Below, piece after piece: positions 23,672 to 36,666 of a stretch of DNA of 64,000 nt. This DNA is from Cercis canadensis (lineage: Eukaryota; Streptophyta; Magnoliopsida; Fabales; Fabaceae): NCBI GenBank assembly GCA_003255065.1, contig QAOA01001976.1, forward strand, positions 39,089 through 103,088, read 5' to 3'. The notes beneath the pieces were generated by a model, which searched no databases, was not told where the DNA came from, and saw only the letters and a list, made by a program, of their open reading frames with translations. How positions within the stretch are numbered: position 1 is the stretch's first letter; every line of letters begins with the position of its first letter. Made by a program: the position numbers and the translations under genes.

Positions 23672-26448
23672 TTAGCCTCCTCTGGCAATCAAAGTTAGCA
23701 AGAAATCCTTATAGTTGCCATTAGCAGTATCTTCAATTTTCTGGGACAATGAAACTCCATATAGGTTATGGTATTCATGTTTGATCTCCTTCATATCTAT
23801 GTCAGCTCGAGTAACAATCACACGAGTAAGTGCTTTCTTGGTATTCTTATCCACATCAAGACTCAATGCTGCATCCAAAACCTGAGAAACAAAATTAAAA
23901 ATATTACAGAAAAATCAGCAAATTTATATGATTGGAAAATGGGGAAGAAAAAAAATCAAAAGTTGAGCTCTTTAGAGGTTAAATCCTAACTTGTTCCAAC
24001 TAAACCTTACCTTACTGAAGTATGTTTGTGGAGTACAAATGCATTGTACTGTCTCTTTTAACCTTAGGTCTTCAAGATCCTATCCAAAGACAGTGAAATT
24101 TTGGTCACAAATTGAGTCTTAAATTGAAAATTTAGTACCAAAAGTAGAATCTTAAGGATGAAAGAAAATTAAGAATGAAATAATACGTAGTGCATTAGCA
24201 GTGTCTAATTAATACCTCATCAAGGTTGTTGCCTGAAATCTCTTTGTAGTGCTTGTAAATTGCATGGAGATGAAGCTTGCTTCTTGTTGATAGTATTCTT
24301 ATCACTTCATCATCCTCAGTAATGGGCTTGTTATGACCATTCTTAATGGCAATGGAAAGTGTTTTGGCCTCTGATTTTGCAGCATCATCTTTAACCTTTG
24401 ATCCTTCATATCTGTAGGCACTCACAAGTGCAACCAAGAGCTGTTTGGAATAACAAGTACTAATTAATTAGATATAGTATTATGTTAAATTAAAAAAAAA
24501 CAACTACTTACAAACATGTGTTATGTACGGACAATTAATTAAACATAGAGGAAAAGAGAAACAAAAAAACAGTAAAAAGAGAGAATGAGTACAATAGTTT
24601 AGATAACCTTACTCGCAAAAAATAGCTCTCTTTTAGGTATATTATTAAATTTGTAACCATATTTTATCATGAAAAAATTTCCAAATGGGTGAAGAGCATA
24701 TCTATTCCACCAACAATAGCACAACTCTTTAATCATATAGCACCTATATAAGGATTTTTTTTTTTTTTTTAGTTCTTAGATAAAACTAAATTTTTTAACT
24801 GGAAATATTAGAGAATGAAATATTCGAATGAGATCTCAACCTTGTTTATCTATATCACAAAAGGAAAAAAAATTTACCCACTTTTCTAGATATTATTGTA
24901 TCTCAATAATAAGTCAATTGGTCAGTTATATGATCATGAAATTAGACAAATTCTTATTTCTAATGCCCAAGATTTATCAGCTTGTAGAAATAAGTTTATT
25001 GAACCCCTTCCAAGGAAAAAATAAATAGCTTACAGCTTGTCCAGATTACAATAAAAAAGAAAAGGGAAGGAAAAAAATGTAAAATACAACTTTAACTTTG
25101 ACAAATTTAAAAATATTTTTATAGAAAATGAAATTCTTTTTGTTTTAAAAAACCATTTTTTATAGTTAAAAATGAAAATTTAAAATTTTTTAAAAAATAA
25201 AAACTCTGGAATAAATAAAAAATATTTTTTTTTCTGAAGACAATAATAAAGATTTTAACCTTTCGTTCTGGGCCGTGGACATGGGAGGCAACGTCTTCTT
25301 CTATTGAGTGGTCGAATAAGGAATGGTAGGCCCTCCTAGCTCCTAATAACTCTTCAGATGATCTGGTACATCCAATCTCAACCAGCACCCCATACGCCTG
25401 TGGGCCCTTCTTCAACGCCTCCTTTGCCAAACGAGCATCTCTTTCCCATGGATGCATGGCCCAAAGCACCACTGCATTCTGATTATCACACAAATCAAAA
25501 TTATTTTATTTTATCCCATTGTTGCTAATCATATTCTTATCTATGAAAATTTGAAAATATCTAATCATATTTTTTTTTTCTTCAATATACATGGGGCTCC
25601 ATTTATGAAAAGTATCAATAAATATCTTCCCAAAATAATTAGGTTTTTTATTTCAACTTTTATTCCATTTTTTATAACCACATACATTTATAACTAGGTT
25701 AATTTCAATGTTGTTTGAGTTAAAAACGATTAAATGATCAAAAGGACATTTTCATTTTTTTTAATAAAAATATCAATAAATATGTTTCTAAAATGGATTT
25801 TTTTAAATAAAAAAAAAATCAATACTTTTACTTTCCAAAATCTTAATTTAACTTTTACATGAAGTATTTGGTTCCTATTCGTTTAATCAAAATCAAACTT
25901 GAAATATTGGAGTATTGAATGCTCAACAATTAAAAATTGTGACACGTTTCTGAATTGGCTTACCTTAAAACGCACGAATTCATGCTTGAGAAGTCGGACT
26001 CGGTGATCATTCCACTTCTCAAATTGGCGTTCATCCTCTGTGAAGAAATGCGGCGTTCCCTTCCTGAAAGCTTTTCGCTCCTCAGGTTCCCATTTTCCCA
26101 GTATTGATATCAAAGATTTCTCATCAACTCCATGCCCTTTAATTAATCAACCAACAAAAACAAAATACCACATTTTATAAGCCAATGATTCTTGAAAGAA
26201 TGAAATAATTAGAGCTAAATGATCAATTGTGAATTTTCTCGAGAAACAAACAAGAAAATGATTCAGAGTTTCCCCAGTAAAATCTCAATATACGTTCTCT
26301 AAAATTAATTAATTAATAGGAACAAATGAGAATTGAAAAATGATGACAATTTTCGCAAACATTAATTACATAAAAGGATTCCAAAAGTTGAAGAGAGAGA
26401 ACCTGAGAAAGCTTTGGTGAGAGCTTCCAACTCTTCAGTGTGTGCCAT
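23672..26448 (-). CDS. ANN4: Annexin D4-like
   Basis: Six exons on the minus strand join to 313 aa: 26403-26448, 25964-26136, 25260-25478, 24216-24440, 24011-24079 and 23672-23881. It starts MAHTEELEALTKAFSG and has the D4-specific GHGVDEKSLISILG in repeat I (from residue 16) in place of GWGTDEK. It also has WAMHPWERDAR at the start of repeat II and HVHGPERK at its end, which I recognise from Arabidopsis annexin 4. Repeat IV reads SLDVDKNTKKALTR, so the GTDE loop is missing, as in that subfamily. In Arabidopsis, ANN4 and ANN1 act in osmotic and abscisic acid stress. All introns are GT-AG. The gene is divergent from the annexin D3-like gene at 32027. A TATA box lies at 26521-26526. Confidence 0.92.
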
Positions 26449-26520
26449 TCTTTCTGTGTTGGTGAGAGAACTGAGCTGAGACAACGATGAGTGAGGATTG
26501 GCGTTGAACAACATGCTTAA

Positions 26521-26526
26521 TTTATA
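26521..26526 (-). promoter_or_regulatory. TATA box of annexin D4-like
   Basis: On the minus strand, TATAAA in the context cctataaattaag lies 73 bases before the ATG at 26448. Spacing fits a core promoter. Confidence 0.55.
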
Positions 26527-26728
26527 GGAATTTCGGAGCCCTTTTTCGTCATTTTGTGATAAAAGGATTCAAGGGAAGTCTACTGTTACTAATGCAGTAG
26601 GAAACAGAAACAAGGGTCTGAAATTACTTATCTGTCCTTGAAGCTCTAATCCAGCCAGCTCAGAATAACCCTTTTTTTATTATTATTATTGGAAATGCTT
26701 TTCTGCTGTAAAGTATTGGTAAATTGAA

Positions 26729-26889
26729 GGATTTTGATTCGTTCATATGACATGAGTCATCTTATAAAGATTTGAGCTGTACATTTTATTAAAGCTTAAT
26801 GTATTTTAATGGTTCAGATGAACTTTAATAAAATGTACAACTCAAATTTTTGTAATATGACTCATGTCACATAACTGAATTCAAATCCA
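26729..26889. mobile_element. MITE, GGATTTGA family, copy 1
   Basis: The element is 161 bp, flanked by exact 9-bp copies of taaattgaa (26720-26728 and 26890-26898). The arms pair almost throughout, including gacatgagtcat and acattttattaaag. It belongs to the same family as 29807-29986, and a degenerate relative lies at about 29070-29290. Confidence 0.88.
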
Positions 26890-27494
26890 TAAATTGAACC
26901 TTTTTTAAAGGAAAAAGAAAAAGAAAAACTAGTAACAATTGGATTACTTAGAAAAAAGAAGTCAGTAATTTGATTGTTAAATTAAACTGACACCTAAATT
27001 AGAGCTGGAAATTTCATAAAAAAAAAATAGTAAAAGCTGGAAATTTAAAACTGAAAAGGAGTTATGAAGGCTAATAAAGAAATGAGTCATATCATATGAA
27101 TGGCATGCATGAGTTTACTATTTTGTTTAATTCATAAGATAAGATTAAGTTATTAAAATATGTTGCAGTGGTGTCCCCGCATTTTGCCTTGTATGCAATT
27201 AAGACCACATGGTTGTTATAATTTCAAGTTATGTCCACACAAAATTTTAAATCACGTGCATGATAAGAATAAGTTATTTAAAGTTGATCATATCAGTACC
27301 TAATTCAATTATGTTCATTTGGATTCTTTTCTTAAGCCTAAGGTATGGTGTTCCTTGTGGCCTTTTGCATATAAATTTCTATGTAGTGACACTTTGTTAG
27401 AAGTCTCTTTTGTGAAAAATATATTAAAAAAAGAAGTAAAAAAAAAAAAAACATGTTTACACCCATTAAAGTTTTTTGTTAACATTATAATGCA

Positions 27495-27496
<2 letters not shown>

Positions 27497-27544
<48 letters not shown>
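27497..27544. repeat. (AT)n microsatellite
   Basis: An uninterrupted run of about 24 AT units is visible. It is followed by a T-rich stretch containing an N. Confidence 0.95.
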
Positions 27545-27547
<3 letters not shown>

Positions 27548-29806
27548 TTCTTTTTTTTNTTAAAGGAAATAAATATCTGAAATTCAAATTAAGATCCTCT
27601 AATTAAGGGGAGGGTACTCAAACCTCATCACAAAACCAAAATTTGATAAAGTGTAAATATTTATAAGGTAATTTATAAATTTGCTGAAATCTTACTCCTT
27701 TAATTCTTTTACTCTTTTACTAGTGAATAATGCTATCTTAATGCGTTTTACTCTCAAAAATCTCAATCCATAAAATTCACATATGTTCTATGACACACAC
27801 ACTCTCTCTCTCTCTCTAGAGACTTCTTTAATTTATCACCCTCTTAGTAAAATATCTTACATTACATCATATTATCCACATGCCAACTATATATCTTGCC
27901 TTTGTTCAAAAGTTGTTGGCAGAAAGGGATAGAACTATAGAAGTAGGTATAAATATAATGCAGTTGGTATTGAATATTGATATCTATGAGGCATTCATGA
28001 TAAACGTGTGAGTTTTAAAATAATTAATATGGACAAAGGGATGTGTTCACATCTCAAAACCCAAACTTAAAGCACCAAAAAATTATTCGATATTTATGGC
28101 AATAAATATATAATCAAGGCAACACTTGGCATTCACAGTGATATTTGGGAGTTTAGGATGATGAGAGACTATTTTATTCTAAGGTCAAAACATGTGACTG
28201 GTCTTAACGAATATTTACAATGATACTTATAGATNAACGAAGATTTACAATAATACTTATAGATTATCTATCAAAAACTGCTCACAGTGAAATTTGAGTT
28301 TAATTAGGTTTTACAAATGAAACAATTCTATACTTACCAACTGAACTAACTTCCGTTGGCACCATGATTTATATAATATATTAGTCTTAAATTATTCCAA
28401 AAAATAAAGTCACAATGCTTAAACTGTATTATTAATATTATAGCTTAAGTTTCATAAACTATACTAATAACAAATCACATGGGCTATTAATTCTTAATTG
28501 CTTGCTAAAATGATAGACAGACAAGTTTACTGAGAAAATCTTCAATGTTGATCTCCTTAAGTTGAGATTATTATGATAATATAATTAGGTCAAAAGCTAA
28601 AACTTAAAAGTGCACATGCATGTCAGATACATGAGACTTTTAATATTCAAATGCTATATCTCTTAATTAATCATTCCCATCATATCAGCCAACCTGTAGC
28701 TTACATTTTTTATATACAGTAATTAAATACATGTATAAATTTGTAATATAGTATATTTTTACTTGTGTAGAGAAAAACTCGTTATCTAATTAGAAATAAA
28801 GATATCTCTCTTATTATCTAATTTATATCAATAAAAAGTCAATAATGATAAATTATAGTCTCACTATTTTTATTAACAATAAAATTAAAGAATCCACTAT
28901 TATTGTGTATTTTTCTTAAAGAAAGCACCATTCCACCATAAAATAGGGAGGTCTATATATTTGCATAATTGCACGAGAAATCCAAAGAGAAGAGATTAAT
29001 AAAGCCTTATCTGACAAATCAATTGCAAGGGATTCATTTTTTCACATTTTTTTTTTTATTATGGGAACTGAGATTTGAATCCAATCATGCATGTCACATG
29101 ATTCATTTCATTTTTTTTTTTAATTGTGAGAACTGAGATTTGGAGTAATTTAATCATGTTACATGATGTGAAAATTTGAACTATACATTTAATTTAAAAT
29201 TTATCTAAATTATTGATTATATACTGCTGCATCAGTATTTCTCTATAATATAAGTAATCTGACATGATTAGATCCAAATCCATGAGAATTTATAGCTTTT
29301 ATTTTCTTTTAGCTTCCAATTATTCTGCTAGGGTGTCATGTGAACATCTTTGCCTCCTTGTTGGGCTACGTATATAATTCTTTACCTTAGCCAAAGGTTC
29401 TGTCTTCGAATTCCCTGCTTTTTTATAGTTAAATATGACAATAGAAGTTTCCCCATAAAAGCCATTTATTTAAAACCATGAAAATGATCGCTTTCACATG
29501 CTAAAGAAAAAAACAAAGGAAAAAAAAAAAAAGGCATTTCTTTGTGGGGCTTATTCCCCATGAATGCATATTTAGATGTCAATCTCATTAATATATATAT
29601 TAATTAGAGTCCCAGAGATCATGCATGTACAGCTAATATTTTCATATTTTTCATTAGTATCATAATCATCTACTTATTGATAAGAACTTTTTTTTTTTTT
29701 GCGAATAATAAAAGAATTTATCATTAACTGATAAATAAGTATAAGAGGAGAGGTTAAAATCTTAAAAATCACATAACAAATAACACTTTTCACTTAGTAA
29801 AGATTC

Positions 29807-29986
29807 GGATCCAGATTTGATCATGTCACTTAAGTCATGTTGCTCATATTTGAGTTGTCTATTTCATTAAAGCTCATTTCAACCATTAAAACACAATAAC
29901 ATTTAATGATTGAGATGAGTTTTAATAGAATTAATGACTCAAATTTATGTAACATGACTCAAGTAACATGTCTGAATCTAAATCCA
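29807..29986. mobile_element. MITE, GGATTTGA family, copy 2
   Basis: The element is 180 bp, flanked by exact 9-bp copies of taaagattc (29798-29806 and 29987-29995). The arms pair through catgtcac/gtaacatg and tttgagttg/gactcaaat blocks. Boundaries correspond exactly to those of copy 1 at 26729. Confidence 0.88.
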
Positions 29987-30489
29987 TAAAGATTCACAGA
30001 CAAACACAATAAATTTAAACAACCATGATAGCTTTACACATAGATGACTATTTCACTCTTTATAGAATTACACTGGCTTTATTTTTAGATAGATGATTAT
30101 TTCACTCTTGAAGATAGAGTTTTGATAGTCTTAAATGTTTGCAAAACCCCCCAATAATTCTATTTCTTCACACATATTGCATTGCCGTATGCCACAATCT
30201 TCTTCCATTTCATATCTTCATCGATGGTAGCGACGCCAGTCTTCTTTTGCTTAATGATAAGAACTTAGCCATTTTTTTTCTTTCTGTAATTTATGATACT
30301 TGCTTTCCACATTGTCTTTTATTTCTCTATTTTTTTTTTCTTTTAATTAATGTGTGTTACCTATTATTGGGGATGAGCATGTGTCGTTTGCATCTCAATA
30401 ATGGATTTTTTCGTTATTATTATTAGAGTAAAACTTTATTTTAGTCTTTGAAAAATGTAACAACTGACAAATTCGTCTNTTTTTTTTTT

Positions 30490-30800
30490 TATTATTGTAG
30501 ATACCTAATATCTGACCCAATATCATTAGGTCCATTCAGCCAGAGACTCATACCAACAAACTAGTATATGCCTCCCACATCCTCTAAGCTTATGTATAAA
30601 TACTCCCTCTAGGATAGATATGAGGACTTTTTCGCAAGAACTCAATAGAATATCTTCATTAACTTGGACATAACTAACTTAAGTATTAGAGCTCAGGTCT
30701 CATATCCACTTCCTAGTTCTTCTTTGTTTGTAGGCCCAAGACAGGTGCGTCGTGTTCTCTAAGCCCTCGTGCTGGTCTAAAATAGGGATCGTCAATTATT
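30490..30800 (+). mobile_element. LTR-like fossil fragment
   Basis: The segment contains a tataaatactccctc TATA-like block followed by aactaacttaagtattagag and an acaggtgcgtcgtg block. This order is typical of the terminal repeat of plant Gypsy-type retrotransposons. No internal region is seen, so it is a solo or truncated repeat of some age. Confidence 0.45.
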
Positions 30801-31407
30801 ATTAATTATTTTAACTTTGCTCTTCAATATCTTGCTTGCTTCTAAGCAAGTTCACAACGACAACCATGTGCCTTTTCCTCACTTAAATTTAATTTCTAGA
30901 AGCTACATGTGAATGCAACTATTTTTCAAAAAAGAAAAAAAAGGCTTTAGAGGTTCTATATATATGAGAATATTATTCATCTATTGTGTTCAAACTTATC
31001 CTTATTAGTTATTATATTGTTGTCAGTAGCTGAATATGCAAGATAGGCACTTTGAAAATTTGAGATATACTTTACAATTTTATATTATGGCTCACATGTT
31101 AACAACATTTAGTCGTGTGTTAATGTGACAAATTGTGTACAAGAAGTATTACTTAAAACAAAAAATTATTTCTTTTTTTACACTTTTACCAACAGCAAAC
31201 GTTAACTAAATACAATATTCTTCTATATAAGAGATGTAACTTAGATGTTATGTTATCAATTATATTCATACCTTATGTTTCAATGCAATTAATTGTCATA
31301 TTCATCTCCCATAGTTTTATTAAGAATTTAATTTTGTCCATTGAGAGGATAGTAAAATTTTACATAATCATTAATTATATGTTATTATAATTGTCAATAA
31401 CGAGTAA

Positions 31408-31570
31408 TTAAGTGTAGCTCAGTTGGTAAATTAAGTTTCATGTGGGACGAATCTTAAAGTAATATTAGGAATTTAAACCTCGTTAGAAGCATTAGTGACT
31501 AGGTTATGTAAAAGCCTGAGGGAGAATAAGTCTCACACTAAAAGTGTGAGAACCACCTTGTGAAAAACCA
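31408..31570 (+). mobile_element. SINE-like segment, copy 2
   Basis: It starts with gtgtagctcagttgg, which fits a Pol III A box, and is related over more than 100 bases to 2755-2900. The B box is poor. The tRNA-derived origin is inferred. Confidence 0.45.
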
Positions 31571-32026
31571 AAAAATAATTCTCAATAATGAATAATTAGT
31601 TACTATAACAACACCCTGATAATATGCCAGCTTGATTAGAACCTGTCATCAATTTTAAACAGAAAAAAACCAATTGAGGAGTTTTCATAAAGGAATTGCG
31701 AAACAACCTTGGGTCTAAACTTAAATTATGATAAAATATTGTGCCTACCCAACTATTTAAGAAAATGAATGTACAAATTTAAAATTACATAGAGACAAAG
31801 GACTTTTGCTAAAGTTTCTTATTTTAAAACAGGGGCAAAATAGTCCAAGAGAAAATTGGATTGCAAATCCTTCATTTTAGCGAGGAGGGAAAGCAGCTGA
31901 AACAGAACAAGTGCGAAACGGTTTCTTCCACAGTGAAATCTTTCAGTCTCTGAGAGGAGAAACCAATTTCTGACTTGCAGTTTTCTAATCACAGAAACTC
32001 ATTTTGTGGGAAAAATCTGAGAGAAA

Positions 32027-35000
32027 ATGAGTACTCTGAAACTTCCAGAGGTTGTTCCTTCTCCTACCCAGGACAGTGAACGACTCAGAAAGGCTTTCCA
32101 AGGTCTCTTTTTTTTTTTTTCTCTCTCTCACATATTAACGGTGGAGATAGATGAATTTAGACCCATTATATTATCTGGGAATTGGATTCCTTGATGCCCG
32201 TTTTGATGAATCTGGTGACTGAATTTGAGCTAGCAATGATGGAATCACTGAAAGTTGTGTTTTTTTATGATGTTTTTGTTGATGGGTCGCAGAGGATTAT
32301 CCTTTTATTTTCAGGTTCTCCTTTTTTAAAATCCTTGTAATGGAATGGCTAGGCTAGGCAAATGCTTAAATTTCATCCAAAATGTTATGTTCTATAACAG
32401 TGGTGGGAATTTATCTCATGACGGACATTGATAATATTGTCAACTATTTTTTGTGATGAGTTCTTTGTGCACCAAATTTTATCTTCTGCGTTCCATTTAA
32501 GTTCCGTTGATATAATGGCATACCACTGCTTTTGTATTTTCTTCTCTCCCATTTTTGGTTTTTAGGTGATATATGTTACTGTCTGTTGCATATAACTTTT
32601 GTGGAAATATATATAGGATTTGGGACGGACGAGAAGGCAGCAATCTGGGTATTAGGACACAGGAATGCGAGTCAAAGGAAGCAAATCAGAGAAACTTATC
32701 AGCAGCTTTACAATGAATCACTTATTGATAGTCTCCATTCTGAACTCTCTGGTGATTTTGGAGTACGTTATGTTTCCTTCCTTGACTTGATTTTTGTTAT
32801 AATCCAAGGAAAAAGTTCATTGAGATTGTATGCTATTGGTATGTGATAGATATCAACAGAATAATGTTACTTCAGTATTTCTTTGGTACAAATTGTTGTT
32901 TTATTTTATTTTCTTCCTAATTTGATTTATGTGTCTTCTCAATTTTACCCAATAGTTGTAGGCTGTTGTTGTAAAGATGGGGCTAACTGGGTTTTTGTTC
33001 TAGAAAGAAAAACTCTCTTTCTATTTAGTTAAATCATATAAAATTGACTATCAGTAGAAGCATCAAGGAGGTAATCTTAAGACAAGATTTATTACTTGGA
33101 CGTATACTTTGATTTTCATGAGGGGGTGAGATATGAATAGAAGTTTTGGATTTACTTTGTACTGAAGTTTGTCTATTACCTAAATGCTCTTTCATCATTT
33201 CACTTTTTTGAGAGAAGCTTTAGGTCACATAAACTATTTGTCTGCTCTTGTGAAATTGTCTAATTGGTTTCTTAAAGTTTTTGAAGACAAGGAATGGATA
33301 GTATAGCTTAAATTCGGTCAACAGATCTTTGGTAATTGCTAATTGTCTCAACTACAAACTTCAAGGAAATATATCTTTCAGTCTTAGAGTTATACAGCCA
33401 AGATAGTGATATTGTCCTAACAAATTGTATAGCCTTTTGTAAAGATAATTCCTCTTTTCCAGGGAAAAGACCATTGGAGTGTAAATTTTCAGTTTATTTT
33501 CAAAGCATGTAATTTTCTCTAGTAATCATGTGATCCATATGCTTTTAACTCAGGCTTATGATATGTAACAGAATGCGGTCATTCTCTGGACGTATGATCC
33601 TCCAGAAAGGGATGCAAGATTGGCAAAGGATGTGCTGAAGGCTAAGAAGAAAGGGATTAAACACCTAAAGGTTCTGGCGGAAATAGCATGTGCATCATCT
33701 CCTAACCATCTAATGGCTGTAAGGCAGGCTTACTGCTCTCTCTTTGAATGCTCGCTTGAAGAGGACATTGTATCCTCTGTTTCTGAGCCACTCAGGAAGG
33801 TAAAAACATACGGTTTCCTGGAAAGAGAACAAAAAAACTTGGCTTGTCCAATTTGTCTGGTCAGGACCAACACAATTTTCAAGGATAGAGCAAGAATTTT
33901 TGACTGTTGAAACTTATAATGGCGTTTGTTGCTAGTTCCTTACCAAGTGTCTATCAAGTAGCACAGAAGTAGATATTTAATAGATGAATGCACCTGAAAG
34001 GCTTTCAAAACCTCATCAATAAGGTTCAAGGATTATTGCTAGTTATGTCTGTTGTTCCTTGTTTGAGCAGTTGATTATAAGCGAAAGAAAATCATGCACA
34101 GTTAATGGTGTGACTTGGAACTATTAGAGTCTGAATGTGCATGCGAAAGCTAAACACATTAAAACAAGAGAAAAAGAGTGTGTCACAGAAGTGCTTCATT
34201 GACTTGTTATTCAAATCTGCTTACTGAATCACTTATTTTTCTTCACTGATCTAAAATCAGGCCTCAAAATGTTTTTGAAGCATTAAATGTGTGAAATGTG
34301 ATGATATAGTCAAAGTATACTAGATGATAATTTTTAAAGAATGAAAAAAGAAGAAGCAAGAATAAAATTCAGCTCCAAAATTTAATATCTCGAGGATGAA
34401 GACCATTCACTAATTAATCCCAAATGTAGGGTTTTGTCTATATGGGATGTCTGCCTACACTGTTCACTAATCAGCTTCATGGTATATAAGGATGTGTTAA
34501 ATCCAGAATCTTCTGTATCATTCATTATTCACATTCTCACGTTTAACATCTAAGTAATTCTATGATTTCCTTTGGAATCTCAATCTGGTTCTTATGCAGC
34601 TTTTAGTGGGCCTAGTGAGCTCCTACAGGTATGACAAGGAGGCTGTGAGTTTGGAGGTTGCCAAATTAGAAGCAGAAAGGCTACATGAAGCCATCAACAC
34701 AAAGCAACTCGATAATGATCACATTATTTGGATACTCAGCACCAGGAATTTTTTCCAGCTCCGAACAACCTTTGCATGCTACAGGGAACTATACGGGAAC
34801 AAAATAGAAGAGGTTTTGCTTTCACACTGGACTTGAGTTCGTATATGCTTTTTATGTTATCCATTAGGAGCTTGATATGGACGGTTTTCTTGATAGGACA
34901 TTAACAAATGTGGTAATGGCGATTTGGCATCTCTCTTAAATGTGGTAGTATGGTGCATAGACTGCCCTGCGAAACATTTTGCTAAGGTAATTTTCTTACT

Positions 35001-35663
35001 GCTAAAGACAAGGTGTGGAAATGTTATGGTTGAAATTTCAATGAAAATGCCCGATCATGCTATATTGTCAATGATTATAATTTAATTGATCAATTTTCAG
35101 GATATGGGAAAAAATCTTCCTTTTTAGAAATATGTCAACCTTTTATCTTAGTTCCTCGTTCACGTTTAATATTCAAGCCACAAGCCATATCAACATTTGG
35201 AATACAGAAAGATATTGTGGGAATCACTTCCGAAAATAATTATAAGGGTAAAGACGAAAAGAAAAACTTTTGAAGCCATCTAGCAGAAAGCACTGAGTTA
35301 TGTGTACAGAAAGTTAACATTTTGATTCTGATTCTGGCTATCAAAAATTGGGTTACATGATTATATAGCTTCTTTAGAGCTGCTTCAAGAATTATTTTCA
35401 AAATACTCATATTCAGTAGTTGTTTCTAATTTCTCCTTTCCTGACTTTGTCCCTAACAGGTTGTAAGAGATTCTATAGTTGGGTTCGGAACTGATGAAGA
35501 TTCTCTCACCAGAGCTATTGTTACTCGTGCTGAAATTGACATGTTGAAAGTCAGAGTGGAATATGCACAAATGTACAAAAACAGTCTTGATGACGATGTC
35601 ATTGGAGATACCTCAGGAGATTACAGAGAGTTTTTGATGACTTTGCTTGGGAAAGGAATGTGA
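32027..35663 (+). CDS. ANN3: Annexin D3-like
   Basis: Six exons join to 318 aa: 32027-32102, 32617-32762, 33572-33799, 34600-34812, 34897-34986 and 35460-35663. Repeat I has [19 protein letters not shown] from residue 26. Repeat II has [13 protein letters not shown] and [12 protein letters not shown], and a lysine-rich [11 protein letters not shown] segment that makes exon 3 three codons longer than in the RJ4-like genes. Repeat IV has [19 protein letters not shown]. These blocks match Arabidopsis annexin 3. It ends LLGKGM. All introns are GT-AG, including intron 3, which is GC-AG in the RJ4-like pair. Exon 2 ends in DFG where relatives have DFE. The product should be a cytosolic calcium- and phospholipid-binding annexin. 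It is divergent from the D4-like gene 5.6 kb upstream. Confidence 0.93.
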
Positions 35664-35669
35664 TTCATC

Positions 35670-35978
35670 ATAACCATCAAGACCTCAGTGTATACCATTG
35701 GTGATCTAGGAATGCTTTTAATTGGCCTTTGAAGGTCTAAACTCTAATATGTGTTGGTCATATATTTCGAGAGTGATAGAACTCAAGGTTGAAAGTAAAA
35801 CCATTTATTGTGATTCTAGATTGACTGCTTGTATATTATTAACTGTGGCTTGATCTTTTCTCCATGGAACATTGTTATATTTCTGGGGCAAATAAAATTC
35901 TCTCCCTTGAAACTATGTGCAACATGGTTCATAAACCAAAAGATCAACTATAACAAATATATTTCTGGTAGATTGTGT

Positions 35979-36013
<35 letters not shown>

Positions 36014-36660
36014 NAATTATATTCTGCAACCTATTTCTTTGAAGCCAGTTTAATTTTAGTTTTTGATCAAGAAATGGGCAAGGATATTTGACTTGGTAGC
36101 TCTAGTCATTCTTTTAATGATAGTTAAAATTGTAAGCAAGAAAAAAAAAAGGTGTAGTTAAAATAATTATTTATACTGAATAGCTTATAGAAAATAAGAA
36201 GCAATTCAATGCTTATTTTCACATAAACTATTTACAAGAAAGCTTTGAAGACAACAACTTAATTGAGCCATAATTGTTTTTGTAAACTCATAAAAACTTG
36301 TATAAGATTTTTTCTTCTTTTTTTTTTTTTTTTAAAAAAATAGTTGTAGAGTTGTTGGAATCATGATAGACAACTTGTAGAAATAATATTCCCGCTTAAA
36401 CAAAACTAGTTTTAATCTCGTGGGAACCAGCAAACATTACCGAGGGGCCTTCAAAATCAAACATTCTCATAATGGTCATTACCACTATGGTGACAATTCA
36501 CCATACTAAACTCCTGAAAGCGTTTTTCTTAGCATTTCAGCTGGGATTTGGCTACCATCCATGTCAAACCCTTTGGTTCTGGTTGTATGATAAGGTCTTG
36601 ATCAAAGGGTAAGTCAATAAATAGTGGTAGTTAGGTTTTTAACTGATAACTAGGAACAAT
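35670..36660. other. Intergenic DNA between annexin D3 and INTS9
   Basis: The annexin 3' UTR is followed by T-rich sequence with an N at 36014 inside a poly-T run. The genes are convergent. Nothing else is recognised. Confidence 0.55.
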
Positions 36661-36666
36661 ATGCTG

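Larger units (their letters stand above)
26900..31990. other. Intergenic DNA between divergent annexins D4 and D3
   Basis: This holds an (AT)n run, two Ns (27559, 30479) without long repeats and one N (28235) flanked by a 29-bp direct repeat. It also contains a MITE at 29807-29986, an LTR-like fossil at about 30490-30800 and a SINE-like segment at 31408-31570. I find no supported exon. Confidence 0.5.

Noticed and set aside
30139-30426. A frame with DGSDASLLLLND resembling the class III peroxidase distal motif
   Set aside because: Only about 14 residues fit. The histidine-aspartate-cysteine part is absent and nothing around it matches, so it is either a tiny relic or chance.
31408-31570. A possible tRNA gene from the tagctcagttgg motif
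   Set aside because: No cloverleaf can be drawn: the B box and acceptor stem do not fit. A SINE-like origin is more likely.
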